A DNA stretch of 64,000 bases, taken from NCBI GenBank assembly GCA_020846745.1, contig JADLDI010000009.1:1-64000 (forward strand), given 5' to 3'. The notes under the pieces are model-generated. The model had not been told where the DNA came from. It ran no database searches and saw only the letters and a list, made by a program, of their open reading frames with translations. Shown here in pieces: positions 8,552 through 17,062 of this stretch. The number at the start of each line of letters is the position of its first letter. Position 1 is the first letter of the stretch. Source of the DNA: Bryobacterales bacterium (GTDB taxonomy: Bacteria; Acidobacteriota; Terriglobia; Bryobacterales; Bryobacteraceae). Made by a program: the position numbers and the translations under genes.

Positions 8552-8925
8552 CGAACCGACTGGTGGCGAAGATCGCCGATAAGAACAAGAAGCAGAACCT
8601 CCCGGCCATGCAGCCCGGCGATACGATCCGCGTCCACGTAAAGATCAAGGAAGGCGACAAGGAACGCTTGCAGGCGTTCGAGGGGACTGTCATCGCCCAC
8701 CACAATTCGGGAATCGGTGAGACGATCACGGTCCGGAAGATCAGCTTTGGTCACGGCGTCGAGCGCATCTTCCCGATCCATGCGCCGGTGGTCGACAAGA
8801 TCGAACTGGTTCGCACCGGCAAAGTTCGTCGCGCGAAGCTCTACTATCTGCGCGGCCTCAAGGGAAAAGCGGCTCGCCTGAAGGAACGCGAGACCCGCCG
8901 TCCGCAGGGCGACGCAAAGGCCTAA
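8548..8925 (+). CDS. rplS: 50S ribosomal protein L19
   Basis: 125-aa large-subunit protein located at the subunit interface. It shows [18 protein letters not shown], the [21 protein letters not shown] stretch, and the [25 protein letters not shown] end common to the family. The start overlaps the trmD stop (ATGA). A short basic tail ([14 protein letters not shown]) extends past the conserved core. Confidence 0.97.
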   Translation: MTNRLVAKIADKNKKQNLPAMQPGDTIRVHVKIKEGDKERLQAFEGTVIAHHNSGIGETITVRKISFGHGVERIFPIHAPVVDKIELVRTGKVRRAKLYYLRGLKGKAARLKERETRRPQGDAKA

Positions 8926-8933
8926 CTACCGCA

Positions 8934-9572
8934 GTGGCGTGCACCAGCCACTATGAGCGGCAAGCGCTCGAATCCGGGTATCAGCTGATCGCTGGACTCG
9001 ATGAAGCAGGCCGGGGGTGTCTCTTCGGTCCAGTGTACGCCGCTGCTGTCATTCTCGATCCCGCACGTCCGATCCGCGGATTGAACGACAGTAAGCAACT
9101 CACCGCCGAGAAGCGCGAGGATCTGGCTGTCCGCATTCGCGAACGGGCTATTGCCTGGGCGGTCGCCAGTGTAGACGCTGCCGTTATCGACCGCATCAAT
9201 ATCTATCAGGCTTCACGTCTCGCGATGCGCCTGGCCCTCGAGAGACTCTCCCCACAGCCCGACTACTTGTTGATCGACGCACTACGCGTCGACACGCTTA
9301 TTCCTCAGATGCCGCTGATCCACGGAGACGCACGGTGCCGTTCGATAGCCGCCGCGTCGATCCTCGCGAAGGTCGATCGCGACGCCAGCATGGCCGCCTG
9401 GCATGAGATGTATCCCGAGTACGGCTTCCTGGAACACAAAGGGTATTCGACGCCGCAGCACTTAGAAGCACTAACGCTTCACGGTGCGACGAAGCACCAC
9501 CGCTATTCGTACGAACCGGTCCGCCTGGTGTCGGATGCAGGGGCGCAACTCACGTTGTTTGTAGAGGTCTGA
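8934..9572 (+). CDS. rnhB: Ribonuclease HII
   Basis: Removes RNA and single ribonucleotides from DNA hybrids. 212 aa with the catalytic acidic residues in GLDEAGRGCLFGPVYAAA (Asp and Glu at about 22-23) and LLIDALRVD, plus the C-terminal EHKGYSTPQHLEAL motif. The start is a GTG 8 bp after rplS. No better ATG keeps the N-terminal motif. It closes the conserved ffh-to-rnhB block; the next gene starts one base after its stop. Confidence 0.95.
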   Translation: MACTSHYERQALESGYQLIAGLDEAGRGCLFGPVYAAAVILDPARPIRGLNDSKQLTAEKREDLAVRIRERAIAWAVASVDAAVIDRINIYQASRLAMRLALERLSPQPDYLLIDALRVDTLIPQMPLIHGDARCRSIAAASILAKVDRDASMAAWHEMYPEYGFLEHKGYSTPQHLEALTLHGATKHHRYSYEPVRLVSDAGAQLTLFVEV

Positions 9573-9920
9573 ATGGCGCAATCGCCGGTCCCATCCCGCT
9601 GGTATGACAAAGCGACCTCAGTGTTGTTCGCCATCTTCTGCTTTGAGATGGGGCTGTTTCTCGTGCTGTTTCCGTGGTTCGGACACTGGGAGGTCAACTA
9701 CTTCGCGTGGCTTGCACCGCAGTCGAGCAGCGCGATCGACGTAGCCCAACGCTGGCGCACAATTTGGCTCAACCCGTACTTTCGCGGCGCGGTCAGCGGG
9801 TTGGGTGTTGTGAACATCTGGATAGCTTTGCAGGAAGTGTTCCGGTTGCGACGGTTTGCTCAACCGGGCGGGGCGGAAGAACCGGGTTCGGTGGGTGATC
9901 CGAACGTTTCGATAAAATAG
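9573..9920 (+). CDS. Small membrane protein of unknown function
   Basis: 115 aa with two hydrophobic helices at about residues 17-37 (TSVLFAIFCFEMGLFLVLF) and 74-91 (GAVSGLGVVNIWIALQEVF), an aromatic-rich loop between, and a polar tail. I do not recognise the family. Abutting rnhB and lying 8 bp before lepB, it is almost certainly co-transcribed with the signal peptidase gene. A role in export or membrane biogenesis is only suggested by position. Confidence 0.75.
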   Translation: MAQSPVPSRWYDKATSVLFAIFCFEMGLFLVLFPWFGHWEVNYFAWLAPQSSSAIDVAQRWRTIWLNPYFRGAVSGLGVVNIWIALQEVFRLRRFAQPGGAEEPGSVGDPNVSIK

Positions 9921-9928
9921 GGGCATAC

Positions 9929-10714
9929 ATGGAGAATTTAGGGACGGTCCCCGCAACGCCGGCGGAGAATGTCGGCGCTCAGCGCCTTACGCCGCAGCGG
10001 GGTACGATTGCGGAGTGGACAGTCACGATCCTGTTGTTACTGTTCGGCACCACTACGCTGGTGCAGGCTTTTGTGATTCCGACAGGATCGATGGAAGACA
10101 CGCTCTTGATAGGCGATCACCTGCTGGTGGACAAACTGGCATACGCACCGCCGGGACCGATCAGCAAGTATTTGCTGCCATACAGCGACCCGAAGCGGGG
10201 CGACATCATCGTGTTCCGCTATCCAATGGACATCCGACAAACGTTCGTGAAGCGCGTAATTGGCGTTCCCGGCGATCACATCCGCATCGAGCGCAAGAAC
10301 GTGTTCCTCAACGGCAAGCAACTGAACGAGCCGTACAAGTATCACAAGACTGAGTACTTTGATTCCTATCGCGATAACTTCCCGAGCGAACCGAATGTCC
10401 GATTGTTTGAGCCTGCAAACGAGATGCTGCAGCACAATGTGCAGAACGGCGAAGTGGTTGTACCGCCGGGCCGGTATTTCGCGATGGGCGACAACCGCGA
10501 CAGCTCGCTCGACAGCCGTTATTGGGGCTTCGTTCCGCGCGAGAATATCATCGGTAAGCCGTTGATCATCTACTGGTCGTACGATGCGCCCACCGACCGG
10601 CTGGCAAGCCCGAACATCGGCCTCGACCATATTCTGGATCTCGCACAGAACTTCTTCACCAAGACCCGCTGGAAACGCACCTTCAAGCTGATCCGCGGTT
10701 ACCCCATTCAATAG
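9929..10714 (+). CDS. lepB: Signal peptidase I
   Basis: Cleaves signal peptides on the outer face of the inner membrane. 261 aa: a membrane helix at about 31-50, then the catalytic serine in VIPTGSMEDTLLIGDHLLVDK (Ser about 54) and the catalytic lysine in TFVKRVIGVPGD (about 104). Box E is FAMGDNRDSSLDSRYWG. The downstream end is a basic tail. The start lies 8 bp after the small membrane protein gene. Confidence 0.95.
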   Translation: MENLGTVPATPAENVGAQRLTPQRGTIAEWTVTILLLLFGTTTLVQAFVIPTGSMEDTLLIGDHLLVDKLAYAPPGPISKYLLPYSDPKRGDIIVFRYPMDIRQTFVKRVIGVPGDHIRIERKNVFLNGKQLNEPYKYHKTEYFDSYRDNFPSEPNVRLFEPANEMLQHNVQNGEVVVPPGRYFAMGDNRDSSLDSRYWGFVPRENIIGKPLIIYWSYDAPTDRLASPNIGLDHILDLAQNFFTKTRWKRTFKLIRGYPIQ

Positions 10715-10728
10715 TCGATCAGCCCTAC

Positions 10729-11805
10729 ATGTCCAAGTCGAAGTCTTACGCGCTGATCCTCGCGGGCGGGCGAGGCACGCGCTTCTGGCCGCGGAGCCGC
10801 ACACTTACGCCCAAGCAGTTGCTGAATTTCATGGGCGAGCAATCGCTTCTGCAGCAGACAGTCGAACGCCTGCGACCTGTGATCCCGCCGGAGCGTGTTT
10901 GGATTCTTACCAACACTTATCTGCAAAAGGCCGTGCAGAAGCAGTTGCCAGAGGTCCCGGCCGCGCAGATTCTGGCCGAGCCCGCACAGCGGAACACCGC
11001 GCCGTGCCTCGCGTTGGCGGCTCGTGTGATCGCGGAGCAGGACCCTCAGGCGGTACTGGGTGTATTTCCGGCTGATCATTACATAACGAAGCCGGCGCGG
11101 TTCCGGCAGTTCGTAAAGGCAGCATTGAAGACCGCAGAAACGGGCAAGTTAGTAACTCTCGGAATCCAGCCGCGGTGGCCGGAGACGGGTTACGGGTATC
11201 TGGAGTTTCCTCCAGAGATCGCAGCGGGGTCGCTGGATGCGGTTCCAGTGAAGAGATTCCGCGAGAAACCCGATTTAGCGACTGCGAAACGTTACTTGAA
11301 GTCCGGACGTTTCTTCTGGAACGCCGGCATGTTCTTCTGGCGGGCTCGGGTTTTGCTAGAAGCTTTCCGGACACATTGCGCGTCGACAGCTTCATTGCTC
11401 GAAACGCTACCCCCGTACAGGAGCCGGTTGTTTTCCAAACGGCTGGCGGAAGTGTATCCGCAGGCGGACAACATGTCAGTGGATTACGCCATCATGGAGC
11501 CGGCATCGGCGTTGGGGCAGGTCGCAGGACTGGCGACGGATGATTTCGGCTGGAACGACTTGGGCAGTTGGAACGCCGTTTATGAGTTAGACCCCAGTAC
11601 GGCGTTGCGAACACCGACACTGGCCCACGCGGCCGAAGGATGCTTCGTGGATGTACCCGGTAAGACGGTTGCGCTGGTGGGCGTGAAAGACCTCGTCGTG
11701 GTGGATACAGCCGACGCCTTGCTGATCGCGAGCCGCGACCAGGCCCAGAACGTCGGCCAGATCGTTAAGTTACTGGAACAACAGAAACGCAGCGAACTGC
11801 TCTAA
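10729..11805 (+). CDS. manC: Mannose-1-phosphate guanylyltransferase
   Basis: Forms GDP-mannose from mannose-1-phosphate and GTP for envelope glycans. 358 aa of the nucleotidyltransferase type: the pyrophosphorylase signature LAGGRGTRFWPRSR at about 12-25, then PKQLLNF, a VFPADHYI metal-binding motif, FREKPDLATAKRYL, and SVDYAIMEPA. There is no C-terminal phosphomannose isomerase half, so it is the monofunctional form. Its last 4 bp overlap the convergent argD. Confidence 0.92.
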   Translation: MSKSKSYALILAGGRGTRFWPRSRTLTPKQLLNFMGEQSLLQQTVERLRPVIPPERVWILTNTYLQKAVQKQLPEVPAAQILAEPAQRNTAPCLALAARVIAEQDPQAVLGVFPADHYITKPARFRQFVKAALKTAETGKLVTLGIQPRWPETGYGYLEFPPEIAAGSLDAVPVKRFREKPDLATAKRYLKSGRFFWNAGMFFWRARVLLEAFRTHCASTASLLETLPPYRSRLFSKRLAEVYPQADNMSVDYAIMEPASALGQVAGLATDDFGWNDLGSWNAVYELDPSTALRTPTLAHAAEGCFVDVPGKTVALVGVKDLVVVDTADALLIASRDQAQNVGQIVKLLEQQKRSELL

Positions 11806-13073
11806 TGAGCGGGCACGGGCTCCGACTTACACGTGTATTCTTGCCAGTAAGTGGTCGCCCGCTGGAACAGTTTGTCCAGGATACGGATGGCCTGATCGAT
11901 CTCTTTACGGGATATGATGAAGGGCGGTAAGAAGCGGATTACTGTATCGTGAGTGCAGTTAATCAGCAGTCCCGCTTCGATCGCATCGGTGACAATCTGC
12001 TTGCCAGGCATCGCAAGTTCGACACCGAGCATAAGTCCGAAGCCGCGGACTTCGTTGATGAACTTGTACTTCGTCGCAAGCTCCTCAAGGCGCAATTTGA
12101 AGTAGGCGCCACGGTCGTTGATTTGCGGAAGAATCTCGTCGAGAATGTCGTAGAACTCACACCCGACACGGCACGCGAGGACGCCCCCCCCAAACGTGGA
12201 ACCATGCATACCCGGGCCGATGCTGGTGGCTGCGCGCTCGTTGCAAGCGATGACACCCAGTGGGATGCCGTTGGCAATCGGCTTGGCCGTTATCATTACG
12301 TCGGGCATGATCACTGGATTGAAGAGTTGATACGCGTGGTAAGTGCCGGGCCGGCCCACACCGCACTGAATCTCATCAAACACAAGCAGCGCGTCGAAGC
12401 GTTCCGACAGTTGCTTGGCTTTGCGCAGCATCCGCTCGCAGATCGGGTACACGCCGCCTTCGCCCTGGATAACTTCAATAACAATGCCGGCGGTCCTCTC
12501 GTTTACCGCTTCTTCGAGTTTCTGGTCATCACGAACAGGAACGAACTTAACGCCGGGGAGCAGCGGCTCAAAATCCTTGCGGTATTTCGGCTGGCCTGTC
12601 ACGGACAACGCGCCGATCGTGCGGCCATGGAAGGAGTTCTCGAGAGCAACTATTTCAAACTTAGCCGGATTGATGCGATGTCCATGGGACCGAACCATCT
12701 TTAGCGCACCTTCCATCGCCTCGGTGCCGGAGTTTGAAAAGAAGCAGCGAGCCAGCCCGCTGGTTCTCGCGACTTTCTCCGCGAGCTTACCCTGATACTC
12801 GTGATAGTAAAGATTCGAGCAATGGATCAGTTTGCCAGCCTGTTCGCGGATCGCTTTCACCACGCGGGGGTGTGCATGTCCAAGGGCGTTCACGCCGATT
12901 CCGGTGATGAGGTCGAGATAGCGCTTCCCGGAAAAGTCGTAAACGTATACACCTTTGCCGCGATCGAGGGCGAGGGGATATCGGCCGTAGTTCTGAAGAA
13001 GGTACTGCTTTTCTCGCTCAACAATTGTCTGGGTCACATCCTGTGCGGGTAGCACAGCGGAATCACTGCTCAT
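11802..13073 (-). CDS. argD: Acetylornithine/succinylornithine-type aminotransferase
   Basis: Class III PLP aminotransferase of 423 aa. Conserved parts are the N-terminal GxxDxxGKRYLDLITGIGVNALGH region, the phosphate-binding NSGTEAMEGALKM, FHGRTIGALSVTG, VFDEIQCGVGRPG, and the PLP lysine in MITAKPIANGIPLG. The sequence fits ArgD (arginine synthesis) best; a related omega-aminotransferase is possible. No other arginine genes are near. The start overlaps the stop of the EEP-family gene by 4 bp, so the two are co-translated. Confidence 0.85.
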   Translation of the reverse strand: MSSDSAVLPAQDVTQTIVEREKQYLLQNYGRYPLALDRGKGVYVYDFSGKRYLDLITGIGVNALGHAHPRVVKAIREQAGKLIHCSNLYYHEYQGKLAEKVARTSGLARCFFSNSGTEAMEGALKMVRSHGHRINPAKFEIVALENSFHGRTIGALSVTGQPKYRKDFEPLLPGVKFVPVRDDQKLEEAVNERTAGIVIEVIQGEGGVYPICERMLRKAKQLSERFDALLVFDEIQCGVGRPGTYHAYQLFNPVIMPDVMITAKPIANGIPLGVIACNERAATSIGPGMHGSTFGGGVLACRVGCEFYDILDEILPQINDRGAYFKLRLEELATKYKFINEVRGFGLMLGVELAMPGKQIVTDAIEAGLLINCTHDTVIRFLPPFIISRKEIDQAIRILDKLFQRATTYWQEYTCKSEPVPAH

Positions 13074-14296
13074 CTATTTATAGTACTTGCTCGGTTCGGC
13101 GGTTCGAAAGAAACGTCAACCACGATCGCGTCGTGATCAGATAGTGGCACGGCCCGGCCGTCGCTGACGTGATGGATCACCTGTGGGTTATGAACGTTCA
13201 CGTCGCGCGTGGCAAACCAATCGATCTTCAGCGGGCATCCGCCGTTGTGTTCGCGCAATGCCCACCGGATGAATGGGAAACACCAACCGGGAACCCACTC
13301 TGCGAGTCCTTTGTGTGCTCGGATATCTTCAACGTGATAGAAGATCGTGTGTTCGGCAGAAACGTTGCAACGCTCATAGTCGAACCCACGCTGCTTCAAT
13401 AGCTGGAACAGTTCGCGCTCGAACCAACGGTAAGGATGCAGATAATGGTTGCGGATCACGTTGCCCGGGCCCATCAGGACACGGAGAAAATATCCCATGA
13501 TGGCGTGAAAGGCTGTGGAAGAATTGAAGGTGGTTGTGTTCCAATCTCCGCCAATCACCACCGGCCCAGTGGCGGGCATGGCGTCAAGTACATCTCGCAT
13601 CTGCTCGGCTCGATGACGCTGTGTGGAGTTCGCGTCGAGGTGAACGCAAGCTACTGGGAGTGGTGCACCTGGGAAAGCGACGGTGGCGGCGAGAGTAGTT
13701 TGGGAGCCAAGCCGTTTCTCGTTGCTGGCCATTTTATCGATGCCGTTCCGCAGGTGAATCGCGCGGACGTTTCTGAGAGGATACCGGCTCAGGATCGCGT
13801 TTCCATGCAGCGCCAAATCGTTCTCTCCAGAGACGTCGCGCTCCACACCTGAGCCTTTCACGAGGCTTAGGTAACAGGGGACAAAAGCGTAATTCATCTG
13901 AAGTTCGGAGGCAAGGGTCCGAGCGACGTCGACGTTACCGCTTCGCACCATACCGACGTCAGTCTCGGTCAAGAGGAGGACGTCAGCCGCACTCAGCACC
14001 GGGTCGTTACGGAGAACCTCGATTTGTCCCGCGAGTTCTTTTCCGCGCTCGATGTTCCACGCTACGATGCGATACTGACGGCGTACAGCAGCCGTCTGCG
14101 CTGCAAAATCACCCTTATGCACCGTTCTCAATACACGCTCGATACTTGGGCGGATGCGCTGGAACGTTGGCAATAGTTCCAAGTCCCGAGTCGAGCGACA
14201 TTGGGCCAGTTCTGGCATCACAGGCCGAATATCACTACGAATCAACTCTGCGACTTTATGCGCTTGAACACTGTCGTTGCGGTCTTCAACTAACAT
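13070..14296 (-). CDS. Endonuclease/exonuclease/phosphatase (EEP) family protein
   Basis: About 408 aa. After a 75-residue N-terminal extension comes the EEP fold: IVAWNIERGKEL (metal-binding Asn/Glu), DVLLLTETDVGMVRSGN, an HLDANSTQRH segment, VVIGGDWNTTTFN, and the C-terminal SDHDAIVVDV. Family members are Mg-dependent phosphodiesterases (nucleases, lipid or sugar phosphatases); the substrate is not evident. No signal peptide is visible. ATG 14296 is preferred over the TTG at 14305. It begins 24 bp downstream of the phage cassette on the same strand and overlaps argD, so transcription from the cassette could run into it. Confidence 0.8.
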   Translation of the reverse strand: MLVEDRNDSVQAHKVAELIRSDIRPVMPELAQCRSTRDLELLPTFQRIRPSIERVLRTVHKGDFAAQTAAVRRQYRIVAWNIERGKELAGQIEVLRNDPVLSAADVLLLTETDVGMVRSGNVDVARTLASELQMNYAFVPCYLSLVKGSGVERDVSGENDLALHGNAILSRYPLRNVRAIHLRNGIDKMASNEKRLGSQTTLAATVAFPGAPLPVACVHLDANSTQRHRAEQMRDVLDAMPATGPVVIGGDWNTTTFNSSTAFHAIMGYFLRVLMGPGNVIRNHYLHPYRWFERELFQLLKQRGFDYERCNVSAEHTIFYHVEDIRAHKGLAEWVPGWCFPFIRWALREHNGGCPLKIDWFATRDVNVHNPQVIHHVSDGRAVPLSDHDAIVVDVSFEPPNRASTINR

Positions 14297-14320
14297 CGCG
14301 GGCAATCTCTTATGATAGCC

Positions 14321-17050
14321 TTAGCCCGACTGAAAACTCCTTCGAACTGTCGATTTCACGGGCGGCATGTAACCGACGAGACAGAACTGGTCAAGCGCAA
14401 AAAGAACACTCGACGGGTGGCCTTCGGCCTGCGACATCTCGAGTTCCTTCGACCACGGAGTAGTCGGGTCGTTGATGCCGACCAGAAAACTTCGCTTTGA
14501 GATTGGAAACCCGCGGGATTCAGGGTACGTGATCGTAATCCTGGAGTGGTCAAGATTCCTCTCAAACGTGAAAGTGAAGCTCTCCGTCTTGAGGCAGTCA
14601 AGCACTTCCGGGGTCCAGGCAGCGGCGGGGAAGTTGATCAGCCGGTTGAGCGGCGTATTGTTCACGTCTGTCGGGTACAGCACTTCAAACCGGCAGTTGG
14701 AAAACTCGTTCTTCACAAACGCGATCACAGCGTTGGTGAAGTTTCCGATGAGGGTCGGCAAGAATTCCGCTTCCTCTGCATACGTAACCGGATCGACAGC
14801 ATTGCTGGCGATCGTCTTCATCTCTCTTCCGTATCTCGCCCGGAATTGGGTTTTCGTATAGTCGTCGTACAAGGGCATTCCCGAGCCATCTTTCGGGAAA
14901 TACCACCACTGGACCTCGCCAAACTGGAGGTAGGGTTGAACGCCCGCGTCTTGCATCACGGTTGCCATGTCGCGATACACTTCGCGCCAAAACATGAGCG
15001 ACTCCGGTGAGAAGTTGGTCTGTAGGGCTGGAGTGTTCAGCCAGGCGGCGTCACCATTCGGATACCGCTGCGCAATCCCGGCACGCAGTGAATCGTCACC
15101 ATGCTGCAATTCCAGACTGAAGGCTGCAGTTACGTCGATCCCATATGCGAGGAGAGCCTTGTAGAAGCTACGGCTCCAATCCCGGCAAGCCCGATTGATT
15201 CGCGGTGTCGCGGTTAAATCAGTGTGCCAGATTCCATCCACGCCGCCAGCGAGCGTGGGGCTCGCAACTTCCACCTGGAAGGGGCCAGGGGACGGCACCG
15301 CACTAATGGTCACCTGATTCCCGGCAGTCCCGATCGCTCTCGAGAAAATTGTCAGAGTGTCGCCGTGCGCCTCGCCACGTATCCCGGTGTACCCTCGATT
15401 CAGTTCAAACGCGAAGGCAATCGCCACAGTTTCCGCCGTGTCACCAATGCGATTTACGTGAGAAATGTCGATCGTACTGGTTTCGCCAACACGGCCGACG
15501 CGCAATGTGACGGTCTCACTGAACACAGGAGTGCCGACGAATCTCACGGTGGTCGAGGCGTAAACGTTGCCAGTGCATACCAGTTCGTAAAACCACAAAG
15601 CACCCACATAGTGGTTCTGTCTGGCGCGGAACCCCAATTGGTGAATCAACCAGGCACTCCGCTCCGGAGCAATGGCAAGAGAATGGTCAGTGTCCCAGTC
15701 AGTGGCCAGCGTAAGATTCGGATTCACTTCAAAATCCGGCAATTCATCAGAAGGAATCACAATGTCGATGTAATCAAAGTACAGATAGGATCCAGACGCT
15801 CCCGTATGGGTAATCTGAACGATGTGCTCCCCCGGCCCAACTTCACCCATCGGAATTCGGCAAAGTGTATCCTCACCCGGAATCAAAAGGCTATGAGAGG
15901 ATGGCACTCCGTCAATTTGTATCGTGGCATTGGTGCCGTTGAAGGCGTATCGACTGCCGATAAATAGCTTGTGAGCCCCGGAACAAGAATACTTGATCCT
16001 GACAGTCGAACCCGAAACGGTGCTGTAGCGGATCGTCCCTCCGGAAAAATTGCCGGAGCCGGATTGCCAGGAGCCTCCGTAGACGATGAGGGTGTCGCTG
16101 TCTTCAATCCGCCTACTTGCCGCACCTGCCACCATGTACCCGCGATTGCTTCCCGTGACAGTCCAGTTGAAAATCCGTACCCTGAATTCGCTTCGTTCGT
16201 AGCTGCTTTCTTGCAAATCAGCCGCGTAAGTCCATCGCATCTTACGGATGTTTCCGGTCGGAACGTCACGGCCTAGAACATCTTTGAGCGATCCCAAACT
16301 GAGGTTGATCCGCCACCTGGTAGGCGACTGCCCCCCGGAGAAACCTGCAGCTTTCGGGAACCACGTTTCCGTGCCGGTTCCTGAAACGAACCCGTAAACC
16401 CCCAAGCGATTGCCGTTCTGTCCAACGGTACTGGATTCGAGTGACTGTCCTTCGCCAACGTACACCAGCCGAATCGAGTTCCCGGCTCTAGTTGCCACCA
16501 GGGTTCTTGAAAACGTATTCACACTGTCCACTACCGCCTGGACAGTTGACTGAATCGTGTCCCCCGCCGTGACACGATACGTGAAATGTTCCGAAAGGAA
16601 CGAAATGCCGATATAATCGCCCACGGTGATACTGCCGAGGAGTTGCAAATCAGCGAAGGCTGGCTGATACCCCCCTCCAACGGCTGTCGCATGATTTTTC
16701 AGAGAAACCCGGTAGACGTCCTCGGCACCATTTACCGTCGCCCAGATACGTAGATAGGGCCAGTCCACGGTGGGGTATATGTCGGAGTCAAGAGGGATGC
16801 AGTTCTCTCGCTCCTCCTCATAGGTGAGTGTCAACCCACTCAGATCTCCATCTGGAAGGTTGCGAAACACCGGGTGTTCGATCACATTGTCCCGGTTCCA
16901 TTCCACCACCGCCCAGTCAAACTGCTGGCGCCAGGTTCCGCTGACAGTGAACCCGGATTCACTGGCTTCGCTGAGAGCGGCGATAGAAGACGGTCTCTCA
17001 AAGTAGCACTGCAGATCTCGATCCGGACGTAACTTCCCAAATACCTGCAT
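14321..17050 (-). CDS. Phage tail tip/fibre protein with TIM-barrel-like C-terminal part
   Basis: 909 aa, last gene of the cassette. The first 550 residues are beta-rich, with repeated short Gly/Thr/Ser motifs and a carbohydrate-binding-like module (about 330-420). From about 600 to 830 the sequence resembles a glycosidase-type barrel: an aromatic motif YLQFGEVQWWYFPKDG, then YDDYTKTQFRARYGREM. Such domains occur on tail tips that contact cell-surface polysaccharide. The function is inferred from position after the J-like gene and from the domain style. It begins 12 bp after the preceding gene. Confidence 0.65.
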   Translation of the reverse strand: MQVFGKLRPDRDLQCYFERPSSIAALSEASESGFTVSGTWRQQFDWAVVEWNRDNVIEHPVFRNLPDGDLSGLTLTYEEERENCIPLDSDIYPTVDWPYLRIWATVNGAEDVYRVSLKNHATAVGGGYQPAFADLQLLGSITVGDYIGISFLSEHFTYRVTAGDTIQSTVQAVVDSVNTFSRTLVATRAGNSIRLVYVGEGQSLESSTVGQNGNRLGVYGFVSGTGTETWFPKAAGFSGGQSPTRWRINLSLGSLKDVLGRDVPTGNIRKMRWTYAADLQESSYERSEFRVRIFNWTVTGSNRGYMVAGAASRRIEDSDTLIVYGGSWQSGSGNFSGGTIRYSTVSGSTVRIKYSCSGAHKLFIGSRYAFNGTNATIQIDGVPSSHSLLIPGEDTLCRIPMGEVGPGEHIVQITHTGASGSYLYFDYIDIVIPSDELPDFEVNPNLTLATDWDTDHSLAIAPERSAWLIHQLGFRARQNHYVGALWFYELVCTGNVYASTTVRFVGTPVFSETVTLRVGRVGETSTIDISHVNRIGDTAETVAIAFAFELNRGYTGIRGEAHGDTLTIFSRAIGTAGNQVTISAVPSPGPFQVEVASPTLAGGVDGIWHTDLTATPRINRACRDWSRSFYKALLAYGIDVTAAFSLELQHGDDSLRAGIAQRYPNGDAAWLNTPALQTNFSPESLMFWREVYRDMATVMQDAGVQPYLQFGEVQWWYFPKDGSGMPLYDDYTKTQFRARYGREMKTIASNAVDPVTYAEEAEFLPTLIGNFTNAVIAFVKNEFSNCRFEVLYPTDVNNTPLNRLINFPAAAWTPEVLDCLKTESFTFTFERNLDHSRITITYPESRGFPISKRSFLVGINDPTTPWSKELEMSQAEGHPSSVLFALDQFCLVGYMPPVKSTVRRSFQSG

Positions 17051-17062
17051 TATTTCGGCCCC

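Noticed and set aside
14280-14330. Phage attachment site at the left cassette boundary
   Set aside because: No repeat of this junction was found at the right boundary (29.36-29.64 kb), and no tRNA lies at either end.
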